From Adineta vaga (taxonomy: Eukaryota; Rotifera): a stretch of DNA of 64,000 bases. Numbering within the stretch: the stretch's first letter is position 1; every line of letters begins with the position of its first letter. This document shows positions 37,446 to 58,166 of this stretch, piece after piece. The stretch spans positions 5,208,001 through 5,272,000 of the forward strand of contig CP075493.1 in the NCBI GenBank assembly GCA_021613535.1, in the 5' to 3' direction. Made by a program: the position numbers and the translations under genes. The notes under the pieces were generated by a model. It saw only the letters and a list, made by a program, of their open reading frames with translations. It had not been told where the DNA came from and ran no database searches.

Positions 37446-38182
37446 GATTAATCTTTATGTAAAGCAAAGCGTAACACCTTCTCTTGTAACTATCTAGAAT
37501 TGATGTTTATTACAATTCTTATCCTTTTTATGACTACGTGGACTTTGTTATCAAAAATAAAACAGGTATCTTTGTTTTTCATGCGTCTGCTAACGTTAAT
37601 GTGTAGAAGTCCAATCGAATGGGCAATTTAGCATTGCTTATGTTTATGTATCAAAAATGTGAAAACTAACAAACAACGAATGATTCAATTTGGAAAAATA
37701 TCCACTTGCATCGTTTTAATAGACAAAGAATATTATGCTTATTATCGGAGATTTTAGTTCATAATAATGTTTGAATCCATACATTGACTGTTCTTTTGTG
37801 TAATTGTCACAGATGGGAAAAAAAGGTTGAAAACTTATTATCTAAAAGAATCAAAATTATATTTTAGCTACAATATTTATTTATTTACAAATAGAACTCG
37901 TTCAAAAATACCCACTAAAAAACATGTTTCTATTTTTCAGTTAATATGTATCAAATGCAATACTATTTATGTAGATCACTTTTTCGTAGATTATTGATTC
38001 AATCGATTTGATTGAAAGCAATAATCTAGAATGAAAAAAAAACAGACAATTATATACAACACAAACAAAATTTCTCGATCTACTTTGAGCTGTAAACTGA
38101 CAAAATTCTTTTAATTAAGAATATATGTCTTTCGTTTATTTTCGACCGTAGCTACAAACGACAGGCAAACTACCTATTTCCT

Positions 38183-40063
38183 TTATCCAAATGCTGCACG
38201 ATGAGTATGAAAGACAAAGATGTTCTTGTACTGATATTCAATTTGAATTGCTGGGTTGCATTTGATGAATTCTAAAATCAAAATAAATTAGTATAATTTA
38301 TAAACAATCATTTAAACAGATATTCGTGTATTATTAAAAGACAAAAATAGTATGTACTGTCAATACTTTTACAACTCATTCGTATCGACTGTTGTATATT
38401 ATAAAGTGTAAGCAGGGAACAAAAAAAGGAAAATAATGAACGCACACCTATGCCACATATTTTATCTGAATGTATTAGCTATGAATCTTTCTTGTTGAAT
38501 TGATATGTAAAAGTAAATTAATAAATATTTTCTTTAATCATTTTATAATATAAAATAGAACCAGATAGAATATATACCTTAGAACGTGGATTTTGTAGTG
38601 TTATTAATTATGCAATATTATTATGCCAAGCATATCGGTGGTGTTGTCACAAGTGAACAAACGAATCGCTGACATATTTGTATGATGTTGTATTATAATT
38701 TTTCCACATCTGAAATACGACAAAGCGAGATATGTAATCTCGAAATTATAGCAAGGTATCCCTACCAAAAATCAATAGCTATATCTAACCAAACCTATTT
38801 AAAGGTAACTAATGTAATAACCGGATCTTATGAAATCATAGCTTGTAGTTGTGGTTGATTTTGCCCATTTGATTTCAATAGATTGGTACGTTGTTTGATA
38901 TCTATTGCCACTTTTTTTAATAAGGATAATCATAACCCAGGTCGATAAATACGAACTTCCAACATGCGCAAATCTTTTTGGAAGTATTCTGAAAGATGCA
39001 CAAAATTAATTTGACTTAAAAGTTGCAATGTGAACAATCTTAAAATCAGATTACGAATGACTCAGTCTGTTTTTAATTTTGATGTTTTTTTCTCCTATCT
39101 AGCATATAATGGTCTTTTAAATTTCAATCAGAATTTTAACGAAAAAAATGAATCTTAGTTAAAACTGAAATGGGAGGACTAGCGGATTTAAGAAAACACA
39201 CATTTTTGTAATTCATTATATAAAATGTTTTGCCTATAGTCTCTATTAACATGATAAGTTACGATAGTTAAGAGAACTAAGAGGACTAGTAGGAGTAAGA
39301 GGACTAGGAGGACTAAGAGAACTAGGACGACTAGAAGGAGTTATCATATTCAGAACATCAAAGCGATATCACGTATACATGCATGGATTCTTTTGATTGA
39401 AACCTTCAAAGATGCGAACTATCTCGCAATTTTCTTAGTCCTCTTAGTTCTCTTAGTCCTCAATATTGAGGGTGCAGGGGGGTGTGGTGCGGTATTAGTA
39501 TATTGAGGGTGTTGGCGGTGTAATGGAATAACTGAACAGTTGCATAAATAGGTAACTAAATAGTTGAATACTTGAGTTCTAGTTTTGAGCACTATACTAC
39601 GGGTATGGTTTCCACTCTAATATTGATTCCGTATGAAATGTAATATCTCTGATGCTAGTCGTTGTGGAAGGTGTTGTTCTGTTAGATCGCCAAGTTCCGC
39701 GGTAGATGTATGAATGGGGTGCGATTTTTTTTAAAAATTCAATTTGAAATATAAAAGACCATAGACTCTTATCTAGATTGCTTTCTACCTACCAGAACGA
39801 GAATTATTATTGGGTATAAGGCATCTATTATTTAAGTGTCTTTTTTCTACATTGTTATTAATTTAACAAACTAGTGATAATTCTGTCGGTATCTTTTTAA
39901 GTAGAAAATATTTAAAACTGTATGAAAATTCCTGATAAATAGTTTAAATAATTTTACAGAATTATTCTTAGCTATCTTAAACCAAAATGTATATAAGAAA
40001 AAACTTACCTTTCAGTTGAGATTTATTGATTGTATTGAGTTCTGCCCTTTCGATGTCGCTCAT
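38183..40063 (-). pseudogene. Exon-like pieces of an unidentified small gene, possibly broken
   Basis: Exon a (40063-40009) starts MSDIERAELNTINKSQLK and ends at a good donor in phase 1. Exon b (from 38988) begins at a good acceptor in the matching phase and continues EYFQKDLRMLEVRIYRPGL, then TGA. The same frame goes on coding-like past the stop (KKVAIDIKQRTNLLKSNGQ) until TAA. A separate last-exon candidate (38271-38183) follows an acceptor and reads EFIKCNPAIQIEYQYKNIFV, then FHTHRAAFG and a stop. I could not join b to the last piece in phase and do not recognise the protein. It may be a decayed gene, a gene with missed exons, or chance. Confidence 0.3.
39268..39520. repeat. Inverted 9-mer repeat with adjoining G-rich patch
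   Basis: Bases 39268-39340 are tandem variants of AGAGGACTA / AGAGAACTA. The reverse complement appears at 39431-39461. Segments 39271-39288 and 39436-39453 are exact 18-nt inverse copies, as are 39308-39324 and 39445-39461 (17 nt). Directly after comes a G-rich stretch with two copies of TATTGAGGGTG (about 39464 and 39501), a sharp composition change in AT-rich DNA. Confidence 0.7.
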
Positions 40064-40969
40064 GAAATATAATGGAGTGAAGATGAAGGTTTATGCCATT
40101 TCTGAGACAAGCATATTAAGCTAATCTATAAATATTCAAGAAGTAAAGATTCGTTAGGAAAATTATAATATTTGCATTTAGTCATAGATTTACTCAATGT
40201 ATGTTTAAATAGTTTTATAAAACTATTATTACTAAATTTAACATTTTGCACACTTTTCTGTCATTATCTGAAAGTTTCCTATGCAATTTTCGCAACTGGG
40301 AATTTATTTCTAATATATATATCAAACAAAAATAATCGATCATGGCTAACGTAAATATTTTCAGCTGATCTGCTCGTAACACGAATGAAAGCCTGAAACA
40401 ATAAAGATATTCAGAATCATCAAATTTATGATAAAAATGACGCGTTCTACTATTGAGTAATATTCATTTATATTATGACTCAGTGATTTATGTAAAAATC
40501 TATCCAACTGCAAGAAATAAAACAACTATAGATGGCACTAAAAGTGAATTACAAGTTGTATTACTTTATTATAACGAAATGAATATTTGTTTAAATGAAT
40601 TATTCTTAATATGAGTATGACCGGTAAAACTCACTTTTAAATGCAATAATTAGAATAGCATGATTTTGGTACGAGAGAAACATGTTCTTTTTATTTTTTT
40701 AACAACAAGAAAAATGAGTACATCTGCAAGAGTATTAACAAAAAGAGAAAGAAAACGATTCCACAGATACATGCCACTTGAATTTTCAGATTGGTATGTA
40801 TAGGATCAAAAAAAGTATCACCTTCTCATTTATTATACATAAAATGAAATGAAAACAAAAAAGGCTCCTGAGTGTTTTAACTAAATTAAATCTTGTTCGT
40901 TGTCTACTCTATTATGGAAGATCTAGCATAAAAAAATAACAATAGAAAGTTTGAATTCGTCGACGAAAT

Positions 40970-42842
40970 TTATATCGAAAACATACTATTATTATAAATA
41001 TCCGATTCAACAACTGCAACATTATACAAAATATATTCCATCGGTGTAAGTTTATCATTAAAATGTAACGCAATTTGTTCATTTCGAGCTGATGTTATGT
41101 GTGCTGCTAATTTTGGATGTTGTGTGATGGACTAAAATGAATCAGAAGAAAATATTGTTTCGTATTTTGTTTCCTTCAAAACAATGAATTTACTACATAC
41201 TTGACCATCTAACATGATTTTAACAAAATGCAATGGCCTAAACGAAACATTGTCCATAAAGGTAATTGAAAAATGAATCGAATTATTACCATTGTTGTCC
41301 AATGCCCGGTTGGAAATGAACTTCAACAATACGATTTTTTACTAGCATACTAAATGCATCGGTTGCTTCTGGTGTCCAGAAATTTTGATTACTTGGAAAT
41401 GCCTTTAAAGAATAATAGTATCATACGAAAAAATGTTACAAGAAAAATCTTACTTCATGTAATGTACAAGCAACTGTCATAGCCGGTAGACGTGCCAATG
41501 ATTCAGTTAATGGATAGATTTCATTTGGTGGTTTTGATTCGGAATTGCCATAATCAATAAAAACAATAAGTACCGATTCATCTACAAGAGGAAAAGAAAT
41601 TATCTTATGAAGACTAAAGATTATAAATAGATACCGTTATTCAAAACAACGCGAGCTCGATACCAAAGATGATCTTCACTAAATCGAGCTACACAAAAAT
41701 CACCAATAGATATGTTTTGTAATGGTACTGTTGTATTCGCCGGTTTATTATAATAATTACTAAGAATAGAACAAAGATAGAAAGATTTCTAATCAATGAA
41801 ATACTTCGTCTTATCATACTTCATTTCAATTGACATCATATTAAATTGTTCAGCAACACGTGGATCTTGATTTGATACGAAAAATGCTGATGGATGATCA
41901 ACAATTGGAATATCAGCATTATGCCAAACACTACCAGATGGAATAACTTGCATTTTAACTCGAACTTTATTATCATTAACACTCAAATCATTGCTTGTCG
42001 TTGTAGCTAAAGAAAAAAAATCTTATAAATTCATTTGTTTCTTCAATATGAAACTTACACGAATATGAATCAGTTGGATTAGACATTTGAACAGGAGGAG
42101 GAGGAGGAGGAGGTGGTGGAGGATGATGACCATTTATAGATCCATTTGTAGTACTTTTTGATGTTGTTTGTTGTTGTGATGAATATGAAACTAATGAATT
42201 TTGTGTAGATAGTTTTGTCGGATGAATACCATTGCTTTCCTGGAATGATAATGGACGATGAAAGGCAGATTGTTGTCCAACTGGTGGTTTAGCTGAAGTA
42301 GTTTCACTAAACAATGTTGCTGCATTTCTAGCTGTAAATGTATTTGTCGTTAAATTTGGTGTTCCGCTCATTGAACGAACCATCGCGGGAGGAAGATCTT
42401 TTTGTAAACGAATTCCATTGCTTGTTGGATCAACTTTGGAAATGAATGCATTAGCAGTAGGTATCGGTGCTGTTGAATGATTGACAACAGGTGTTGGAGG
42501 ATGCACTGGTGGAGTTACTTGACGTTTTTCATTGTTCATCGGAATGACATTGGTAATGGATGAATGAAGATTATGTAATGATTCAGTTTGTAATTCAACA
42601 GTAGCTAGTTTTTCAGCAACATTCAATAATACTTTATTACATTTAACCACTTTTTGAGCAATAATAGGAGATACATTTGAATCTGATTCAATTGAACGTC
42701 GTTTATTAATCCATGTTTGCTTAACTTCATCAACATAAGATGTTACTTGAGTTAAACGATTATTTAAACGATCACATAGAAAGACAAGATTTTCAATATC
42801 ATCAAGTAGTTCAATAGTATTTAAATCATTCGTAGAAGACAT
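40970..42842 (-). CDS. Tudor-domain protein B
   Basis: Seven exons (42842-42059, 42006-41805, 41759-41635, 41581-41454, 41402-41290, 41237-41201, 41131-40970) encode 516 residues. The N-terminal about 75 residues are a heptad-like helix (IELLDDIENLVFLCDRLNNR). About 180 Ser/Thr/Pro/Gln-rich residues follow, ending in a run of ten prolines. The extended Tudor module contains VDHPSAFFVSNQDPRV, IGDFCVARFSEDHLWYRARVV and VFIDYGNSE. LPAMTVACTLHEAF and QQWPLHFVKIMLDGQ lie in the SN-like half. The cage tyrosine and the FIDYGN stretch are intact, so it should still bind methylarginine ligands. A 37-nt exon coding for PLHFVKIMLDGQ is shared in size and phase with gene C. The N-terminal coil and linker also parallel gene C, pointing to a tandem duplication. 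Confidence 0.86.
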
Positions 42843-43392
42843 ATCTGAAAAAGATAATTAGAAGAAAATATGATTCATATTTGGTTATAGAAACATTTAA
42901 TTCTGTTAGTAATATCTTAATAGAACGTCCACTCAATTGTTACACTAACCATGCATATAAAATTCACATATTTAGTCAGTATTAAAGAAAAATGGCGCTT
43001 TAATCTATTTAATCAAACAAGGAAAATAGCCGATAATAACTGTTTTAAAAAAAACACAATTATTACTTGCTATTTATCATATTTATCTTAAGGATTCTAT
43101 AACACTCACTTTGAATATAATTCGATACAAATATTTTATACACCTATTAATTTTATAAGATCATCTAGAAAAATATAGGTATGTAAATGTATATGTATAA
43201 ATTCATTTCATAGGAATCTTTTGTTTGTTTTTTTTTATTTTGAAAATAAACGCATACACACACACGAATGAAGAAATTGAAATAACTAATAATATGTGTA
43301 CTATGTTGTAAAACTGAAAAGTAATCAAAATTTAATATTCTTTTGTCGTTAATAAACAGACAAAAACAGAACATGTGCAAGAAATTTGTCTA
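42843..43392. other. Intergenic between Tudor genes B and C
   Basis: 550 bp of AT-rich sequence with an AC-rich run near 43254-43264. It should hold the promoter of gene B. No gene seen. Confidence 0.5.
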
Positions 43393-45363
43393 TTAATCAT
43401 CTTCACTAATAGGTACATTGAAAAGAATGTATTCTTGTTCAGTAAGAGAAGGTGCCATTTGTTCAGCAATATAACGATTTGGTCTTGGATCAACACGTTG
43501 TTGAAGTGTAAATAAATTTGTTACAGACTAAATACAACATATACAGATTTTCCAAAAATATTCTCAACTATTCTTCTTACTTGATTATTAACGATAATTC
43601 GAACGAAATGTAATGGCCTAGAAAATAAACGAATTATCTCATAGACAATATTGTAAAACTAAAATCTTATAATTTGTGGTTTTAATATTACCATTGTTCA
43701 GTTCCTTCTTCTCGATTAACAAAATGAATTTCAAGTGTTTTATCTAAGACTTCATGTCGAAAGATTTGAATTGTTTCTTCTGGCCATACTGTTTCATTTT
43801 CATTTTGTGTTCGTGGAAATGCCTAGAAAGAGAATCGAATATATCTCATTATCATTAATCGTGTAATATTCTATAAGATCTACTTCGGATAAACTACAAG
43901 CAATGGCTTGTGCTGGTAAATCTGTAAATGATTTATATAATGGATAAAAATCATTGATTGATTTAATTTCAATATTTCCAAAATCAACATAAACAATTTT
44001 AATAGAATCATGTCCTTCACACATAATTAAGCGTGCTCGATACCATCGATCATCGTCACTATATTTCGCAACACCAAAATCACCAATTGCAATGTTTTGT
44101 AATGGGTATAATTTATTCGATTTTTCTAATTCATCATAATGTTCACTAGAAGAAGAAAAAAAGAAGAAAATTCATACTGAAAACGTCCGTTGTAGTCTCA
44201 TTTACTGAAGTTGAATTTGCATTTGATGGAATTTGCCATTTATTTTTGGATCGAGATTTTCAACATAAAATCCTGATAATGAATCAATGATATCAATCTT
44301 TGCTTGTAACCATTTTGTGCCAGGTATTATACGTTGTAATTTGATTTTTTCTTTCGTTTCTATTACAAATAATTCTCTTTCGATTATATTTTCCTATGAA
44401 TTACATACGAGGTGGTTGACGATTGGAAGTCATTTGAGTTGTAGACGTAACTGCAAATGGTGTAGATACATGTTCGGGTTGTGATGAACGTAACGTATAT
44501 GATGATGATGGTGTCATACGTGGCTAAACAAATGGATTAGTGTAACTGTAGGAAATGTTAAACAATAAAAAAAGACTTGGCTATCATCTGTGTGAATTAC
44601 TTAAATAATATGAACTATACTTACAAAATTCAATATTTCGCTGTTTGAATGATGATTTGTATTTTGTGTTTGAAGAGGAGTCGAACGTGGTATCTGTTCC
44701 ATCATATTCGCTGTTGATGAAACCGGTTTAAAGCCAGTTTTTTCTTGCATACTTACAGTTGATAGACGACCAGATACTGACGATTGTGTACTTCGAATAA
44801 CAGGAACAGGTGGTACATGTTGTTCATAAGTTCGTCCATTTGGCATCAATGGTTGTTTCATTGTTGATGGTGTATATTGGTGAGTTTGATTTGATGACAT
44901 ATTTGTATCAGTTGATCGTGTTGGAAATAACGTTGATGATGCTAGAAGAGTATGTGATTTTGGATCTATACGATGAATTTGTTCAAGTAATAAATCAGCG
45001 CGACACAACGCTATAGAAGAAATAAGAAGTGATAAACTATGGAAAAGAAAAAGATTTTTGATACCTTCAACTGCTTCAATTGTTAAATCATTAATACGTT
45101 GAGTTTTCGGTAAAAAAAAATCACATGATGATGAAGATTTCATTTGTACTAATTGATCAAGAATAACTTGTCGACGATATTGCCACAGTTCAATTTGTTG
45201 ATCAATATTTGATGTGAGTTTTGAAATATAATCTTTTGCTTTATCATAAGCGACACATAATCGACTAGAAGAAAAATGATTATAGTCGAAATATATTTAA
45301 GAAAATTTCGATTCTTTACTCAATTTCATCGACAATACCCATATTGGACGATTCATTAGCCAT
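43393..45363 (-). CDS. Tudor-domain protein C
   Basis: Nine exons (45363-45320, 45264-45065, 45010-44625, 44523-44409, 44374-44206, 44145-43884, 43822-43692, 43617-43581, 43527-43393) give about 492 residues. The N-terminal helical part reads MGIVDEIDRLCVAYDKAKDY, followed by a Ser/Thr/Pro-rich linker as in B. The Tudor module has WLQAKIDIIDSLSGFYVENL, IGDFGVAKYSDDDRWYRARL and IVYVDFGNIEIK. LPAQAIACSLSEAF and QWPLHFVRIIVNNQ follow. YVDFGN replaces FIDYGN, a conservative change in the binding pocket. The junction between exons 4 and 5 needs a 34-nt intron with a weak acceptor, the least certain point of the model. B's two core exons (41759-41635 and 41581-41454) are a single exon here. The end is acidic (PISEDD). 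Confidence 0.83.
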
Positions 45364-48300
45364 AATCGGTCGAAAAATTCCGAGAATAATGCAAAATAAG
45401 CGTTATAACAGAAATGGAGAAAAAAATACCCAATTTTTCTGAAAGAATAAAAATAAATTTGATGTCAAATGTTTGCACATGTTGTTATATTACATTCTCT
45501 TCTCTTCTCTTGTATGTATTTAAAATAAAACATGGAACTTTTACGTAAACCTATGAGAAACATGACTATAGAGGACACATAAATATATTTGTGCTCAGTA
45601 AAGAAAAAGATTAGTAAACTAAAAGTAAGGCAGGATAATAGATTAAAATAAGTTCTTAATCAAGATAAATTCGATCGTCTCATAATTAATCTATATAGAT
45701 GATATGTTTTATGATGTGAATGTTGTATTCACTAAGATTTTTATGATCAATAACTATTTGTCTCTTTGTTTCAATTTAATTTTCATAAAGTCAACACAAT
45801 ACAATATATGTCCTTAATATCCTTCAGTTCATTCAAATTACTGTATTTCATCTCAGATGATACACTGATATCGTGTCAATGCCAAACATTTCGTATTTCT
45901 ACTATAGATATCTTAATATCGCTGTATATTTTTTTAGAATAATGATCCACACAGATGTTTGGATATCAGTTGTATTAATTAATAACAAGTGACCGTCGTC
46001 TTTTAAGAAGAGAGAAAGAGCATATTTTATAAGTTTCTATCGAATTAGTTACATAAATACGTGACGGAAATGATCATAGTGAATAGATTGAAATCGATTC
46101 TTGAGATATAAATTACTATGACAGATCTGAGTGAATCACAAACCAAACCGAAAGAAAAAGACACAAAGTTACTACCGTACAAAAGAATGTTGATCGAATT
46201 CAGTTTCTTGTATTCATTTTAAATTTACAATGCATTCAGATCAATTTATTTCTTGATTTTCACAATTTATCAAACGAATCGTTCTATTTATTTGATATTA
46301 AATATTAGATAAATAAATCTTACTCTCGTTCTTGACATATTTTTGTATATTAACATCTAAATATTTATATTACGAAGTTAATAGAGTATATAGAAAAATC
46401 TATTCTAATTCTTCGATATCTTTTTCTATATTTTTTATCCTTCAAAAGAGATCTAAGATTATTATTTTGTTTATTCGTCGTCATTCAGTTGCAGAATAAT
46501 CTAACTCTGTGGCCAAGTTGAAGTTCAAACTCTAATGATCATGCATAATCATGTAAGTAGAAAAAGTGTTTGTATTCAATAAAAGAAAACAGAACTGTCA
46601 TAATCGAGAGAATAATTTCTCGAATGAATTTTTTTGTTATTCTTCTCGAAAGAAAAGTGGCTCATCCAATGAAGTCATGTTTGATCATTGTGAACTTTTT
46701 TTTTTCATAATAATTGATTTCTATGAAGTGTGTACATAATTGAAGAGAAAAACGTTATTGTTCAATAGATTCAATGTATCGTATAAGCAATGACGTAGTT
46801 TCATATATGTTGGTGAGATAAAGAAAATTTTGTAGAGATTCTTCTGATGAAAATGATATACGATTTCGATCAATCATGAGAGAACGTTCTCTTTTTTTTT
46901 GTATGTTTTCATTTTATTAAATTTCCTCATCTTTTTCTTTGAGATTTAAAAGTCAATATAATTTGTTTGACATTGAACTTTTTCGATTATAGTTATGTCG
47001 TTTAAATTCAATTAGAAAGATGATTAAATAAGAATTTATTCGTCTCTTGATCTAATCATAAAATCTTTATGTTAACGAGAGATATGTATTAAACATGTTT
47101 CATACAATGTCGTAGTAATGAACATTCTATTATGTATTGAATATTTAATTTGACACCTTTCAATCAAGACATCCCTCGTCTTTCTTGTTCCGTATGCAAC
47201 TTGTATGAAATTGAATCGATCGATCGTTCTCTTCTCTTTTACTTTTCGTACACGCGTGCTCTTTTACTCACAATTAGCGTATTGCATTACGTGAACATGA
47301 GGTTCTCTCGATCATAAGAGAATACTGACAAGCGAAACTAACATCACAGTATTGGTAGGTGTGATCAATCGATCCTATCGACTTATTTGTTCACTTTTAT
47401 TTGTTCGATTTACATCTTTACTAATGAGACTTAGCCAGCTTAACCATTTAAGTTATACATGACCAAAAAAAAAGAGTTCAAGGTAATGTTCCGAGGACGC
47501 TTTAACATTTCGAAACTAACACTAGTATTGTTTCATTCATTTTCTCTTACGGTAAGTATCATTGCATGATCGAACATTGAAGTATTCGTCAGTTATATTT
47601 AGTAAATACTGAATTGATTAGAAGTATTTGCTTGCGGCTTCGTCTTATTAAGAAGAAAAAAAGAAGAAGAAGAAGAAGAGAAGACAGTCATGTGAAGCAA
47701 GTACTTATTTGATATTCGTCGGTACTTAAATGAAATCAATTTGACGTTTAATTTATCTTTCAGCTTAGCTTAACAGCATTTATAAATAGTGTCTAGTTTT
47801 ATCTGCATAAATTTTTTCAGAAATTATTCATATTTCGGTTCTTTTTTTTATATCGAAATTGAAATAGACCATTAATGTCATTTGAAAGGTTGTTCAAAAT
47901 TATAAATACATTTTCGTTCGTCTTGTTTCTTTTCTTTTTTTTGTAATATGAAGAAAAAAAATGAATATTTAAGTAAATAGTCATCGAGGAAGGAAGATTG
48001 TACGTGAAAAAAAAGATGTCTAACAATGAATAAACTTGAAATCAAGGATTTCTGTCTTAGTATATCATTATTGTTTATGAAGTTTATTTCTTTTCGGAGA
48101 AAAAACGATGAATTGTATTACTGTTGTCTATATCTCTACGCGTGTTTGATTCATGATCATATTATTTCGTTCTATTTCTTCTTAATCGATAGATTACACC
48201 ATTTTAAAGTTTACTAGAAAGGTTTTTTCTCCCTAAAAGATGAATAGTCTTATTGTTGTTTTAATCGTTACATACAAATATTATTTATTATGTTCAATTA

Positions 48301-48996
48301 TTTCTTTTCATGAAGGATATTCAAACATACATTCTAATTCAATGTCATTGAAAATTATTGTATCGAACTGTACCTTTTTTTCTCTTCTTCTTCTCTTCTC
48401 TTTTCCCTTCTCCCGTAAAATAGGCGCATGTTATGACTAGGATAAATTAAATCGAAAGGAGTTTTACTTCTTCGATTTCTTTTCAACTTAAGTGAGTAAC
48501 ATAAATGATTTGTCGACGTTCAATACTGAATAATCAATTACAATCTATTTTATCTCTCATATGTTAGATTTCTTTTTGTTATCTTCTTAATCCTCTCATC
48601 TCGAAATAACAGTAGTCTATATCTATTGTTTCAATCAAAACCAACATTCGAAAGATCTTGCTTATTATACATGTGTTAAGACTTTAGTAATATAGATAGT
48701 TTTTATTTCGAGACATATTCTCATAGTGATTATGATCGTATCATTTTTGAACAGATATTTGAAACATCTTTTTTTCTTTTATTCACATCAACGAAATTGA
48801 TTTTTCTATCTTAGCCAATCGTTTGGATTCATCTATCATTCTATATTGTTTTTATAATGATGATGATTATTTTTATAAATATATGTACAGTCAATCTAAT
48901 TTTATACTTATTTTGTCTTTAGTTTTAATAGAATGTATTTATCATTTGTATAGATAATTTCAAAAGACATTTGTTCTTATTCGACGATCGTCGAAA
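45364..48996. promoter_or_regulatory. 3.6-kb noncoding region upstream of the KANK gene
   Basis: No coding exon is supported. It lies between the divergent starts of Tudor gene C and the KANK gene. It is AT-rich, with an AAG run at about 47661-47684 and scattered CT tracts. It probably carries the KANK promoter and possibly noncoding 5' exons. Confidence 0.45.

Positions 48997-58166
<9,170 letters not shown>

Larger units (their letters stand above)
37446..40969. other. 3.5-kb spacer between Tudor genes A and B
   Basis: No complete gene is supported. It contains an inverted 9-mer repeat (39268-39461), a G-rich patch (39462-39520) and exon-like pieces on the minus strand (40063-40009, about 38988-38860, 38271-38183). 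The rest is AT-rich. Confidence 0.5.

Noticed and set aside
39462-39520. G-rich patch as an internal telomere repeat
   Set aside because: There is no regular hexamer array; only irregular GGGTG-containing units, so a telomeric origin is not supported.
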